DNA of 64,000 nucleotides from Halobaculum sp. MBLA0147 (GTDB lineage: Archaea; Halobacteriota; Halobacteria; Halobacteriales; Haloferacaceae): positions 2,666,001 through 2,730,000 of the forward strand of contig NZ_JBGKAD010000001.1 of assembly GCF_041361345.1 (NCBI RefSeq). Direction: 5' to 3'. Below are positions 23,999-32,762 of this stretch, one piece after another. Under the pieces are notes generated by a model. That model ran no database searches and was not told the DNA's origin. It saw only the letters and a program-made list of their open reading frames with translations. The translations under genes were made by a program, and so were the position numbers. Each line of letters opens with the position of its first letter. Within the stretch, counting starts at the first letter, position 1.

Positions 23999-24910
23999 AT
24001 GAGCGAGTACGCGGTCGTCGTCGTCGAGCCGGAGACGCCCGGCAACGTCGGCACCATCGCGCGGTCGATGAAGAACTTCGGACTGTACGACCTGAAACTG
24101 GTCGACCCCCCGGAGATCGGCGAGGGGACGGAGGCGTACGGCTTCGCCGGGCACGCACGCGAGGACGTGCTCCCGAACGCAGACACGGTCACGCTCGACG
24201 AGGTGATCGAGTCGTACCACACCGTCGGGTTCACCGGGATCACCGCCGAGGACGCCACCAGTCACACGCGGTTCCCGTACACCACGCCCGCAGAGCTACG
24301 CGATGATCTCGCGACGGTCGACACGGACACGGCCCTCGTGTTCGGCCGGGAGTCGCGGGGGCTGAACAACGACGAACTCGACCGCCTCGACGAGGTGGCG
24401 TCGATCCCCGCGAACCCGGAGTACCCCGTGTTGAACCTCGGGCAGGCGGCGACAGTGACGCTGTACGAACTCCGCGAGCTGTTCCTAGACGAGACGCACC
24501 TCCCCGACCGCGAGCGGGAGCGAGCCGACGAGGCGGAGATCGAACGCCTCCACGAGCAGTTCGGTCGCTACCTCGACGCGGTGGAACACCGCGAGCACGT
24601 CCGCGAGCGGGCGGGGACGCTCCTCCGGCGTGTCGTCGGGCGTGCCCACCCGACGGACCGCGAGGTGACGACGCTCACCGGACTGTTCCGGAAGACCGCC
24701 GACCGCTGGAACGTCGTCGACGAGCCGGACGACACGGCAGGATCGGACGAGCCGGACGACACGGCAGGATCGGACGAGCCGGACGACACGGCAGGATCGG
24801 ACGAGCCAGACGACACGGCAGGATCGGACGAGCCAGACGACACGGCCGCCTCGGACGAGCCGGACGACACGACGGGGTCGGACGAGCCGGACGACACCGG
24901 CGAGGCGTGA
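23999..24910 (+). CDS. SpoU/TrmH-family RNA methyltransferase (TrmJ-like) with repeat tail
   Basis: This 303-residue SPOUT methyltransferase acts on tRNA or rRNA ribose 2'-O positions using SAM. Motif 1 is PETPGNVGTIARSMKNFG, motif 2 FGRESRGLNNDEL, and motif 3 IPANPEYPVLNLGQAATVTL, which forms the trefoil knot. The layout fits TrmJ, which methylates position 32 of tRNA. I start at the ATG at 23999. An unusual feature is the C-terminal 62 residues, seven copies of a DEPDDTAGS nonapeptide encoded by near-identical 27-base repeats. This tail is absent from the usual enzyme and is probably disordered. Confidence 0.9.
   Translation: MSEYAVVVVEPETPGNVGTIARSMKNFGLYDLKLVDPPEIGEGTEAYGFAGHAREDVLPNADTVTLDEVIESYHTVGFTGITAEDATSHTRFPYTTPAELRDDLATVDTDTALVFGRESRGLNNDELDRLDEVASIPANPEYPVLNLGQAATVTLYELRELFLDETHLPDRERERADEAEIERLHEQFGRYLDAVEHREHVRERAGTLLRRVVGRAHPTDREVTTLTGLFRKTADRWNVVDEPDDTAGSDEPDDTAGSDEPDDTAGSDEPDDTAGSDEPDDTAASDEPDDTTGSDEPDDTGEA
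24719..24907 (+). repeat. 27-base in-frame tandem repeat, seven copies
   Basis: Seven 27-base units, each encoding DEPDDTAGS with small changes (AAS, TGS), form the 3' end of the TrmJ-like gene. The first copies are nearly identical at the DNA level, which points to recent slippage or unequal crossover and likely length variation between strains. Confidence 0.9.
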
Positions 24911-25030
24911 GACGAGACACGACGGGGAACGACGAACGGTGTCGCCACTGGAGCACTGTCGTCGACACACCTGTCGGACGGCGTCGCCACTGTGACACCG
25001 TCGCTGTCGTTGAGTACTGCGCGAGAACGC

Positions 25031-25270
25031 TCAGTCGGCCGTCGGCGCGACCGGCTCGGACTCCGTGTCCTTCTCCGGGGACGCACCCGTGATGCCTTCG
25101 GCCAGCTTGAACACCGCCGCCTTGTGGTCGGTCTTCGACTTGTGAATGGATGTCGGTTTCACGCCGAGATTCTCGTACGCCTCGAGGTCGAGCTCTTCTC
25201 CCCAGTGTTCGTACTGAGTCTCTACTTCGCTGAGAAGGCCGTGCAGGTGGATGAGCTCTTGCTTCTTCAT
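25031..25270 (-). CDS. UPF0058 family protein
   Basis: This 79-residue acidic helical protein with MKKQELIHLHGLLSEVETQY at the N-terminus is a typical UPF0058 member. The family occurs across euryarchaea; its role is not established. The ATG at 25270 gives this family start, while a GTG two codons upstream is less likely. The upstream region (25271-25310) is A/T-rich with TTCATAACC as a TATA candidate and a CGTTAACG palindrome at 25281-25288 between it and the gene. It is a single gene on the minus strand. Confidence 0.85.
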   Translation of the reverse strand: MKKQELIHLHGLLSEVETQYEHWGEELDLEAYENLGVKPTSIHKSKTDHKAAVFKLAEGITGASPEKDTESEPVAPTAD

Positions 25271-25579
25271 GGGCACGAACCGTTAACGACCGAGGGGTTA
25301 TGAATCTATCTTGAGTGACGTTACCACGATCCGGGGTCGACCGGCCGTCTCGGCGGCCGAGACGCCCGTTTCCGGTTCTGGTCCCGTGTGAACGATCGGG
25401 ACAGACCGGGTCGACCGTGGCCGTTCGGGGTCGTTCGCGTCGCTCCACCGGGGGTCGAGGGGCCGGTCGAGTGGGTGTCCTGCTCGCGCGCGGACGAATA
25501 TCGGTAGCGTTTTGTGGGAGGTATCGCCCCCGGTGAATCGGTCGACAGAGGTTTCCCCGTCGGGTGGCACCCCGGAGGC
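25271..25579. other. Gene-free stretch between UPF0058 and HAD phosphatase genes
   Basis: This intergenic region holds the divergent promoters of the flanking genes: A/T-rich sequence with the CGTTAACG palindrome near 25285, and the AATATCGGTAGCGTTTTG stretch near 25498-25515. No credible frame was seen, apart from the non-acidic upstream extension of the HAD frame. Confidence 0.5.
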
Positions 25580-26290
25580 ATGCACTACGAGGCGGTGTTG
25601 TTCGACTTGGACGACACACTGTACCCGTACGAGCCGGCGGCTGCGACGGCGCGCGCGGCGGCGTTCGAGCGGGCGCGAGCGTTGGGGTACGAGTTCGACC
25701 GGTCGACGTTCGCGGACCTGTACGAGACCGGGCGTCGGGAGACGAAACGGGAACTCTCCGGCGTTGCAGCCACGCACGGGCGTCACAACTACTTCAAACG
25801 GGGACTGGAACTCGTCACCGGCGAGTCGCGACCGGCGGACGCACTCGCGCTGGGGGACGCCTACTGGGACGCGTTCCTTGACGCGATGGAACCCGCACCG
25901 GAGCTGTCCGCGACGCTGACCGCGATCCGCGACGCGGGTGCCGCCGTCGGGATCACGACGAACCTCACCACCAGGATCCAGCTGCGGAAGCTGTCGCGGC
26001 TCGGAGTCGCCGCGGCGGTTGACACCGTCGTCACCTCCGAGGAGGTGGGCCGCGAGAAGCCCGGCTCGGCGATGTTCACGGTGCCGCTGGCGCGTCTCGA
26101 CTGCGCACCCAGCGAGACGGTCGTCGTCGGCGACAACGTCACCGCGGACGTCGGCGGCGGGAACGCCGTCGGACTCGACACGGTGTTGCTCGACCGTGAC
26201 GACAGCGTCGACACCGAGGACCTGCCGGAGCGACACCGTCCCGACCACACCGTCGACGCGTTGGCGGCCGTTCGGGAGGTGGTGGCGTGA
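25580..26290 (+). CDS. HAD-family phosphatase
   Basis: This 236-residue HAD hydrolase has motif [12 protein letters not shown], with the nucleophile Asp and the +2 Asp. Motif II is GITTNLTTR, motif III the Lys in [10 protein letters not shown], and motif [20 protein letters not shown] helical cap (residues 15-90) fits the subfamily I phosphatases. The ATG at 25580 is preferred to the earlier in-frame GTG/ATG codons because it begins directly at the HAD strand. The GTGA overlap with the next gene by four bases means translational coupling with a class II aldolase, so a sugar-phosphate substrate is likely. The exact substrate is unknown. Confidence 0.88.
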   Translation: MHYEAVLFDLDDTLYPYEPAAATARAAAFERARALGYEFDRSTFADLYETGRRETKRELSGVAATHGRHNYFKRGLELVTGESRPADALALGDAYWDAFLDAMEPAPELSATLTAIRDAGAAVGITTNLTTRIQLRKLSRLGVAAAVDTVVTSEEVGREKPGSAMFTVPLARLDCAPSETVVVGDNVTADVGGGNAVGLDTVLLDRDDSVDTEDLPERHRPDHTVDALAAVREVVA

Positions 26291-26958
26291 GCCGCGACGG
26301 TGCGGAGTCGATCCGTGCCGCCCGCGAGGCCGTCGTGGAGTACGCGCCACGACTCGCGGATCTCACGCCCGGTCGCAGTGGGAACCTCTCCGTCCGCGTG
26401 GGGGACCGCGTCGCTGTCACGCCCACCGGGGTGGCGTACGACGCCTTCGACGTGGCGGACGTGCCGGTCGTCACCCTCGACGGCGAGCAGGTCGACGGGG
26501 AGATGGCCCCCTCCAGCGAGGTGCCGATGCACACCGGGATCTACCGGCACAGAGACACCGGTGCGATCGTCCACGCGCACTCGCCGGCCGCGACGACGCT
26601 GTCGATCCTGGGAGAGCCGCTCCCGCCGATCCACTACATGCTCGTCGCCGTCGGCGGCGAGGTGCCGGTCGCGGGGTACGCGCCGTTCGGCACGGAGGAG
26701 CTGGCGGCCAACGCCGTCGCAGCGATGGACGAGGCGGACGCGGACGCGGTGATCCTCGCCAACCACGGACTCGTCGTCGGCGGCGACGACCTGGAGAGCA
26801 CCGTCGAGAACACGGTCCACGTCGACGCGCTCGCCGGACAGTACCTCCAGGCCCGTGCGGTCGGCGACCCGGTCGAGTTGTCCGAGGCGGACCTGGACGA
26901 CGCCCGCGAGCGGTTCGCCACGTACGGCCAGCAACCCGACGAGTCCGACGAGGAGTGA
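26287..26958 (+). CDS. Class II aldolase/adducin family protein
   Basis: This 223-residue zinc enzyme matches L-fuculose-1-phosphate aldolase and methylthioribulose-phosphate dehydratase relatives. Motifs are [20 protein letters not shown] near the start (substrate loop), [14 protein letters not shown] (the acid Glu), [11 protein letters not shown] (two zinc His), [11 protein letters not shown], and a C-terminal His in [12 protein letters not shown]. It cleaves or dehydrates a phosphorylated sugar, possibly a salvage product of 5'-deoxynucleosides. Coupling to the HAD phosphatase supports a small sugar-phosphate pathway. The exact reaction is not deducible. Confidence 0.85.
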   Translation: MSRDGAESIRAAREAVVEYAPRLADLTPGRSGNLSVRVGDRVAVTPTGVAYDAFDVADVPVVTLDGEQVDGEMAPSSEVPMHTGIYRHRDTGAIVHAHSPAATTLSILGEPLPPIHYMLVAVGGEVPVAGYAPFGTEELAANAVAAMDEADADAVILANHGLVVGGDDLESTVENTVHVDALAGQYLQARAVGDPVELSEADLDDARERFATYGQQPDESDEE

Positions 26959-27158
26959 GATGTCGCGGGATCTGGTCGCACTGCGGCGTCCGTGATCGTG
27001 GAGTCGTCGGCCCGACCGACACCGCCACTCGGGGGGAACTCGACACCGGCACTCGGACCCGGAACTCGACCCCGCCGTGGCACGTCACACCACGCCGCCC
27101 TCCGGCGATTCCTCCGATCCGACAGGGTTAAGTAGCAACCAGCGGAACTGTTGGATGC

Positions 27159-27229
27159 GCACCGGTAGTGTAGTGGTATCACGCGACCTTGCCATGGTCG
27201 CAACCCGGATTCAAATTCCGGCCGGTGCA
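27159..27229 (+). tRNA. tRNA-Gly (anticodon GCC)
   Basis: The acceptor is GCACCGG with CCGGTGC, the D arm includes TAGTGTAGTGGTATCA, and the anticodon stem CGACC/GGTCG encloses loop TTGCCAT (anticodon GCC). The T arm is CCGGATTCAAATTCCGG-like. No CCA is encoded. A second glycine tRNA with anticodon CCC lies near 57.4 kb on the other strand. Confidence 0.95.
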
Positions 27230-27430
27230 CTCCTCTCGTTCACAGTTCGATCAGACTCGTCGCCGTCACTCTCGTCACTGCCGCCTCCTCGACGCGGTCG
27301 ACACCGCTTCTCACGGCACCCCTCACACCCCTCCACGCAGTCGAGGGTTTAACACTGCCAGCTATCGCGAGGTGGAAATATACACCCCGTCAACACCTTC
27401 ATACTGTGTCGTGCCGTACGGTGACACGTC

Positions 27431-27907
27431 ATGGACCGCAGAGTTGTCGTCGAGGCCGCCGTGCCCGTGTACGACGTGGAGTCTCCCGACGAGGCGGTGC
27501 GGATCGCAATCTCGAAGACGGGTGAGATGCTCAACCCCGACCTCAACTACGTCGAGATCGACATGGCCGAGCGGACCTCGCCGAGCGGCGAGTCGTTGCC
27601 CCCGGCGTTCATCGCGGCGGACGAGGCGCTGGTCGCCCTGGAGTTGGAGATGACCGTCTTCAACGTCGAGCGCGACGAGCACGCCTCGCGGATCGCACGC
27701 AAGGAGATCGGCCAGCGGCTGGAGAACATCCCGCTGAAGGTGGTCCGTGTCGAGGAAGTGCCAGACGAGGTCGTCGAAGACGAAGAGACCGACGACGCCG
27801 ACGAGACCGTCCCCGTCGGTTCGGACGACGACGCCGAGGAGACGGCCAGTTCCGACGACGGGGACCTCCTGCCGGAGTTCGAGGAGATGGTCGAAGAGGA
27901 GTCCTGA
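27431..27907 (+). CDS. UPF0212 (DUF555) family protein
   Basis: This 158-residue protein has the family core in residues 1-115: MDRRVVVEAAVPVYDVES, ALVALELEMTVFNVE and RIARKEIGQRLENIPLKVV. An acidic disordered tail of about 40 residues follows. Members are conserved in euryarchaea and their function is not established. Cys residues seen in some orthologs (zinc ribbon) are absent here, so this one is probably metal-free. Upstream is a CTCGAGG/TTTAAC-rich promoter region after tRNA-Gly. It is a single gene. Confidence 0.85.
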   Translation: MDRRVVVEAAVPVYDVESPDEAVRIAISKTGEMLNPDLNYVEIDMAERTSPSGESLPPAFIAADEALVALELEMTVFNVERDEHASRIARKEIGQRLENIPLKVVRVEEVPDEVVEDEETDDADETVPVGSDDDAEETASSDDGDLLPEFEEMVEEES

Positions 27908-28079
27908 CGACCGGTCCGACACGGTCCCGACACGCGCCACCAGTCTGTTCCGCCGTTCCGACCTCGCGGTGCCCCCGTCGTCTACCACCACGGCACTCTC
28001 CGTCACGGCCACTCCTGCGACACCGGTCGCGTCGACCGGAACGGCCGGTTTGAAGACGCTCCGCCGGCTGTCGACGACC

Positions 28080-29717
28080 ATGACAGACGCGGCGGACGTG
28101 GTGCTGGTCGACGGGGAGGTCCACACGCTCGGTGAGCCAGACGAGACACACGAGGCGGTCGCGGTCCGCGACGGAGAGATCGTCCGCGTCGGCTCGACGT
28201 ACGACGTGGAGTTCCTCGCAGACGCCGAGACGGACGTGATCGACCTCGACGGCGACGTGTTGCTCCCGGGGTTCGTCGACGCCCACACGCACCTGACGAA
28301 CAGCGGTCGCTACCTCGTCCACGCGGACCTCTCGACGGCCGACTCTCCCGAAGACGCCGTCGAGTTGCTCCGCGAACGTGCCACGGAGACGACGGGCGAC
28401 ACGGCGGCGAGCGGGGACGGCGCGACGGCGGCCGGCGGGGGTGACGACCGGACGGCCGGCGACGCGGTGGGAGACGACTCCGCGGCCGACGAGTACGTGC
28501 TCGGGTTCGGCTACGACGAGAGCACGTGGACGCCCTCGCGGTACCTCACGCGCGAGGACCTCGACGCCGTGAGCGAGACACGTCCGGTGATCGCCTTCCG
28601 CGAGGACATGCACGTCGCATCCGTCAACGGTGTCGCGTTGGAGCGCCACCGCGGCGAGATGCCCGACGGCGACGTACAGACCGACACCGAGCGGGCCGGC
28701 GCGGGCGATCCGACGGGGGTCGTCGTCGAGGAGGCGGTCGACCCGCTGTACGACGCCGTCGAGCCGGACTACGAGGCGACGCGGGAGCTGGTGACGGCCG
28801 CACAGGCGGCCGCGAACGAGCGCGGGGTCACCGGGATCCACGACATGGTGCGACGCTCGCACGCACCGGCGGTGTACCGCGACCTCGCCGCGGCGGGCGA
28901 GTTGACCCTCCGCGTGCGCCTCAACTACTGGACGGACCACCTCGACGCCCTGATCGAGTTGGGCGAGCGGACGAACCACGGGAGCGAGTTGGTCCAGACC
29001 GGTGCGGTCAAGAGCTACACGGACGGCTCCTTCGGCGGACGAACGGCGAAGCTCTCCGCGCCGTACGCGGACGGCGACGGAACCGGGCAGTGGGTGGTCG
29101 ACCCCGAGGAACTCCGCGAGTACGTCGCCCGCGCGGAGGCACACGATCTCCAGTTCACCGCCCACGCTATCGGGGACGAAGCCGTCCGCGCGGTCGTCGA
29201 GGCGTACGAGGACCTCACGGACCCCGCCGCGGCACGCCACCGGATCGAACACGTGGAGTTGGCCGACGCCGACCTCCGCGAGCGGATCGCCGAGAGCGGC
29301 ATCGTCGCCTCGATGCAGCCGAACTTCCTCAAGTGGGCCGGCGAAGACGGCCTGTACGCCGACCGACTCGGGGAGCGCCGGGCGGAGACGAACCGGCTCG
29401 CGGACTACACGGCTCGCGACGCCCACCTGGCGTTCGGCTCCGACTGTATGCCGCTGGACCCGCTGTTGGGCGTCCACCACGCGGTCAACGCGCCCGCGGC
29501 GGGACAGCGACTCGACCCGACCACGGCGCTGCGTGCCTACACCCGCGGCGCGGCGTACGCCGGCTTCGACGAGGACCGCCTCGGGACGGTCGAACCCGGC
29601 AAGCGCGCGGACTTGGTCGCACTCGACGCCTCCCCGTGGGACGAGCCGGGGGCCATCCGCGACATCGACGTGACGCTCACGACCCTCGGCGGCGACGTGG
29701 TGTACGAGCGAGACTGA
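28080..29717 (+). CDS. Amidohydrolase family protein (YtcJ-like)
   Basis: This 545-residue metal-dependent hydrolase of the amidohydrolase superfamily, YtcJ-like group, has metal ligands in LPGFVDAHTHLTNSGRY (His-x-His). TAHAIGDEAVRAVVEAYED, RIEHVELADADL and FGSDCMPLDPLLGVH complete the barrel (last Asp). The substrate is unknown; family members act on N-substituted amides, including formamidine and amino-acid derivatives. A polar insertion at about residues 103-138, rich in Ala, Gly, Asp and Thr, breaks the N-terminal part of the barrel in a surface position. The ATG at 28080 begins the first strand at MTDAADVVLVDGEV. It is a single gene. Confidence 0.85.
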   Translation: MTDAADVVLVDGEVHTLGEPDETHEAVAVRDGEIVRVGSTYDVEFLADAETDVIDLDGDVLLPGFVDAHTHLTNSGRYLVHADLSTADSPEDAVELLRERATETTGDTAASGDGATAAGGGDDRTAGDAVGDDSAADEYVLGFGYDESTWTPSRYLTREDLDAVSETRPVIAFREDMHVASVNGVALERHRGEMPDGDVQTDTERAGAGDPTGVVVEEAVDPLYDAVEPDYEATRELVTAAQAAANERGVTGIHDMVRRSHAPAVYRDLAAAGELTLRVRLNYWTDHLDALIELGERTNHGSELVQTGAVKSYTDGSFGGRTAKLSAPYADGDGTGQWVVDPEELREYVARAEAHDLQFTAHAIGDEAVRAVVEAYEDLTDPAAARHRIEHVELADADLRERIAESGIVASMQPNFLKWAGEDGLYADRLGERRAETNRLADYTARDAHLAFGSDCMPLDPLLGVHHAVNAPAAGQRLDPTTALRAYTRGAAYAGFDEDRLGTVEPGKRADLVALDASPWDEPGAIRDIDVTLTTLGGDVVYERD

Positions 29718-29921
29718 GTGAGGTCGCCGTCCCGCGAGTGCTCCCGACCACTCCGGAGCGCTCCGGAGTCACACCACGGAGTCGCTTCGGACGACCGATC
29801 CGGGCGGTCGACTCCCTCCAGAGTCCCGAACCGACGAGTCACGACTCCGTCTCGGCGGTGTCCGGCGACGAATTCGCTTCGGAGCGGGCTCGTCCGAAGG
29901 AGTCTCTACCCGAACGGCTCT

Positions 29922-29942
29922 TTGAAGAGAAATCTTCTTCAA
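29922..29942. promoter_or_regulatory. Palindromic operator candidate upstream of nadABC
   Basis: The half-sites TTGAAGA and TCTTCAA are separated by seven bases and are exact reverse complements; one more pair in the spacer also matches. The site lies 29 bases upstream of the chosen nadA start, in an A/T-rich dip, where promoter and repressor signals would be expected. It probably binds a regulator that senses NAD or a precursor. The regulator's identity is unknown and the role is inferred. Confidence 0.5.
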
Positions 29943-29970
29943 CAGTGCGCCCCGAGTGGAGACAGATACG

Positions 29971-31107
29971 ATGCCCCGGATGGAGACTGCGGACATCGAG
30001 ACGGACCTGAGTCTGTTCAAGTACGACAACCTCGAGCAACTCCCCCCACACTACCGGGAGTTGGACGAGGCCGAACGGACCGAGAAGATCGAGTCGGCGC
30101 TCGCGGAGCTGGGCGACGACGTGGTGATCCTCGGGCACAACTACCAGCGGCGGGAGATCGTCGACCACGCGGACTTCGTGGGTGACTCCTATCAGCTGTC
30201 GAAACAGGCGGCAGAGTCGGACGCGGAGTACGTCGTCTTCGGCGGCGTGACGTTCATGGCGGAGTCGGCCGACATCATCACCGACGACGACCAGACCGTC
30301 CTCCTGCCGTCGATGGAGGCGTCGTGTCCGATGGCCGGGATGGCCGAGGCGCTACAGGTCGACGCCGCGTGGGCGGAGATCACCGAGGCGGCCGGCGACG
30401 ACGAGGAGATCGTCCCGGTGACGTACATGAACAGCTACGCCGACCTGAAGGCGTTCTGTGCCGAGCAGGGTGGGCTCGTCTGTACCTCCTCGAACGCGGC
30501 CGACGCCTTCGAGTGGGCGTTCGAGCGCGGGGACACCGTGCTCTTCCTCCCCGACAAACACCTCGGGACGAACACCGCCTACGAACTCGGGATGGAAGAC
30601 GACATCGTCGAGTGGGACCCGTGGGACCCCGAGGGGAAGGACGCCGAGGAGGTCGCCGAGGCAGAGATCGTCCTCTGGGACGGCTACTGTCAGGTCCACG
30701 AGCGGTTCTGCGCGAGTCACGTGGAGGAGCTGCGTGCGGAGCGGCCGGACGCGAACGTGGTCGTCCACCCCGAGTGTCGCCGCGAGGTCGTCGAGGCCGC
30801 GGACGTGGTCGGCTCTACGTCGACGATCACCCAGACCGTCGAGGAGGCAGAACCGGGGGAGACGTGGGCCATCGGGACGGAGATCCACCTCGCGAACCAC
30901 CTCGACCGCTGGCACCCGGAGGTGGAGGTGTTGCCGCTGTGTGGTGACGCCTGTATGGACTGTAACGCGATGCGGCAGATCGACCCGAACTACCTCGCGT
31001 GGATCCTCGACGGCCTCGTCGCGGGCGAGGAGCGCAACGTGGTCGAGGTCGCCCCTCGCGAGAAGGAGCTGGCGAAGGTCGCCACCGAACGGATGTTGGA
31101 GCTGTGA
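29971..31107 (+). CDS. nadA: Quinolinate synthase A
   Basis: This 378-residue enzyme condenses iminoaspartate with dihydroxyacetone phosphate to quinolinate using a 4Fe-4S cluster. Cluster ligands are the Cys in LPSMEASCPMAGMA, in AEQGGLVCTSSNA and in LCGDACMDCNAMRQ. Pseudo-repeats typical of the threefold NadA fold are present, e.g. VILGHNYQRREIVDHADFVG. The ATG at 29971 is taken; a GTG at 29956 is in frame. It is first in a three-gene operon, followed after two bases by nadB. It is the de novo entry to NAD. Confidence 0.95.
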   Translation: MPRMETADIETDLSLFKYDNLEQLPPHYRELDEAERTEKIESALAELGDDVVILGHNYQRREIVDHADFVGDSYQLSKQAAESDAEYVVFGGVTFMAESADIITDDDQTVLLPSMEASCPMAGMAEALQVDAAWAEITEAAGDDEEIVPVTYMNSYADLKAFCAEQGGLVCTSSNAADAFEWAFERGDTVLFLPDKHLGTNTAYELGMEDDIVEWDPWDPEGKDAEEVAEAEIVLWDGYCQVHERFCASHVEELRAERPDANVVVHPECRREVVEAADVVGSTSTITQTVEEAEPGETWAIGTEIHLANHLDRWHPEVEVLPLCGDACMDCNAMRQIDPNYLAWILDGLVAGEERNVVEVAPREKELAKVATERMLEL

Positions 31108-31109
31108 CC

Positions 31110-32762
31110 ATGACGGGACTCACCGACGGGGCCGCGCTACCGGACGGCGGCGACGCCCCAGAACGGTACACGGCGGACGTGCTCGTGATCGGCTCCGGCA
31201 TCGCCGGCTGTGCGGCCGCACTCGCGGCCGCCCGCGAGGGTGCGGACGTGCTCGTCGCGACGAAAGCCGAGCGGCCGGAAGACGCCGCGACCGACTGGGC
31301 ACAGGGCGGTATCGCCGTCACGCAGTCCGATCCGGAGGCGTTCGCCGCCGACATCCGCGCGGCAGGGGCGGGTGAGACGGACCCGGAGGCGGTCGAGGTG
31401 CTCGTCGAGAACGCCCGCGAGGCGGTCGACGACGTGTTGTTGGACACGCTCGACGTGGACTTCGACACGACGGGTGACGACGAGGACGCCCCGCTCGACC
31501 TGGGACGGGAGGCGGCCCACTCCGAGCGGCGCATCCTCCACGTCGACGCCGAGACGGGGCGGCACGTCCTGCGGCCGTTCCTCGGTCACCTCGAGGCCCA
31601 CGACGGCGTCGAGCTCCTCGCGGACACCGCCGCCTACGACCTACTCACACACGAGGGGCGTGTCCACGGCGCGCTGTTGGAGACGACCGACGAGGAGCGG
31701 TCCGCGGTGCCGGCGTACGCCGGGGCGACGGTGGTGGCGACCGGCGGGATCGGCTCGCTGTACCGCGACTCGACGAACCCGGACGGGGCGACGGGTGACG
31801 GGATCGCGATGGCCGCGCTGGCCGGTGCGGACGTGGCCGACGCCCAGTACGTCCAGTTCCACCCGACGGTGTTCGACACGGCCGCCGTCGACGGGGACGC
31901 CGAGCCGTTCCTCGTCAGCGAGGCGGTTCGCGGCGAGGGTGGCGTGTTGCGCGACGGCGACGGGGAGCGGTTCATGACGGAGGTCCACGAGGACGCCGAG
32001 TTGGCCCCCCGCGACGTGGTCGCTCGTGCGGTCGCGGACGCCCGCGAGGCGACGGGCGAGGTGCGACTCGACGTGTCCGCGGTGGACTTCGCCGAGGAGT
32101 TCCCCGGACTCGCGGAGAAGTGCGAGGCGCGCGGTGTCGACCCCGCGGATGGGATCCCGGTCGCGCCCGCGGAACACTTCCTGTGTGGTGGGATCGACGT
32201 GGACACCCGGGGGCGTGCCTCGCTGGACCGCCTGTTCGCGGCCGGCGAGTGTGCGCGGACCGGCGTCCACGGCGCGAACCGACTCGCCTCCACCTCGCTG
32301 TTGGAGGGGCTCGTCTGGGGGCTGCGTGCCGGGGAGACGGCCGCGGGGTTCGAGCCGGAGCCGTCGGCGGTCGACGCACCGGAGCCGCGCGACAGCGACC
32401 CGGCACTCCCGGAGAACTTCGCCCACGGGAAGTTCCACCGGCTGCGCGACGTGATGACGGACGCGTTCGGGCTCGAACGTGACCGCGAGTCGATGCGGCG
32501 CGCATCGGCGGTGTTGCGGCGCCTGAAGGGTGAGGTGGACGCCTACACCCGGACGCGCACCTCGCGGAGTCTGTACGAACTCCGCAACGCGAGCGTCACG
32601 GCGTTACTGATCGCGAAGGCGGCCGTCGAGGCCGAGCCGGCCGGTACTCACCACGTCGTCGACGCGACCGGCGAGACGGACGCCGACGGCGGCGACCGCG
32701 GCGACGAGGCCGGATCGGACGGAGACGAGGCCGAACGAGCCGCCGGGACGCCGGAGCGATGA
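31110..32762 (+). CDS. nadB: L-aspartate oxidase
   Basis: This 550-residue flavoprotein oxidises L-aspartate to iminoaspartate. The FAD loop is VLVIGSGIAGCAAALAAA. TDWAQGGIAV and the catalytic region HGANRLASTSLLEGLVWGLR are hallmarks separating it from succinate dehydrogenase flavoprotein. The C-terminal helical domain runs to residue about 520. The tail is acidic and Gly-rich. The ATG two bases after the nadA stop and the ATGA overlap with nadC tie the three genes together. Confidence 0.95.
   Translation: MTGLTDGAALPDGGDAPERYTADVLVIGSGIAGCAAALAAAREGADVLVATKAERPEDAATDWAQGGIAVTQSDPEAFAADIRAAGAGETDPEAVEVLVENAREAVDDVLLDTLDVDFDTTGDDEDAPLDLGREAAHSERRILHVDAETGRHVLRPFLGHLEAHDGVELLADTAAYDLLTHEGRVHGALLETTDEERSAVPAYAGATVVATGGIGSLYRDSTNPDGATGDGIAMAALAGADVADAQYVQFHPTVFDTAAVDGDAEPFLVSEAVRGEGGVLRDGDGERFMTEVHEDAELAPRDVVARAVADAREATGEVRLDVSAVDFAEEFPGLAEKCEARGVDPADGIPVAPAEHFLCGGIDVDTRGRASLDRLFAAGECARTGVHGANRLASTSLLEGLVWGLRAGETAAGFEPEPSAVDAPEPRDSDPALPENFAHGKFHRLRDVMTDAFGLERDRESMRRASAVLRRLKGEVDAYTRTRTSRSLYELRNASVTALLIAKAAVEAEPAGTHHVVDATGETDADGGDRGDEAGSDGDEAERAAGTPER

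Noticed and set aside
24485-24970. Minus-strand repeat protein opposite the TrmJ-like tail
   Set aside because: It is the antisense reading of a 27-base coding repeat. The plus-strand frame is attached to a complete methyltransferase.
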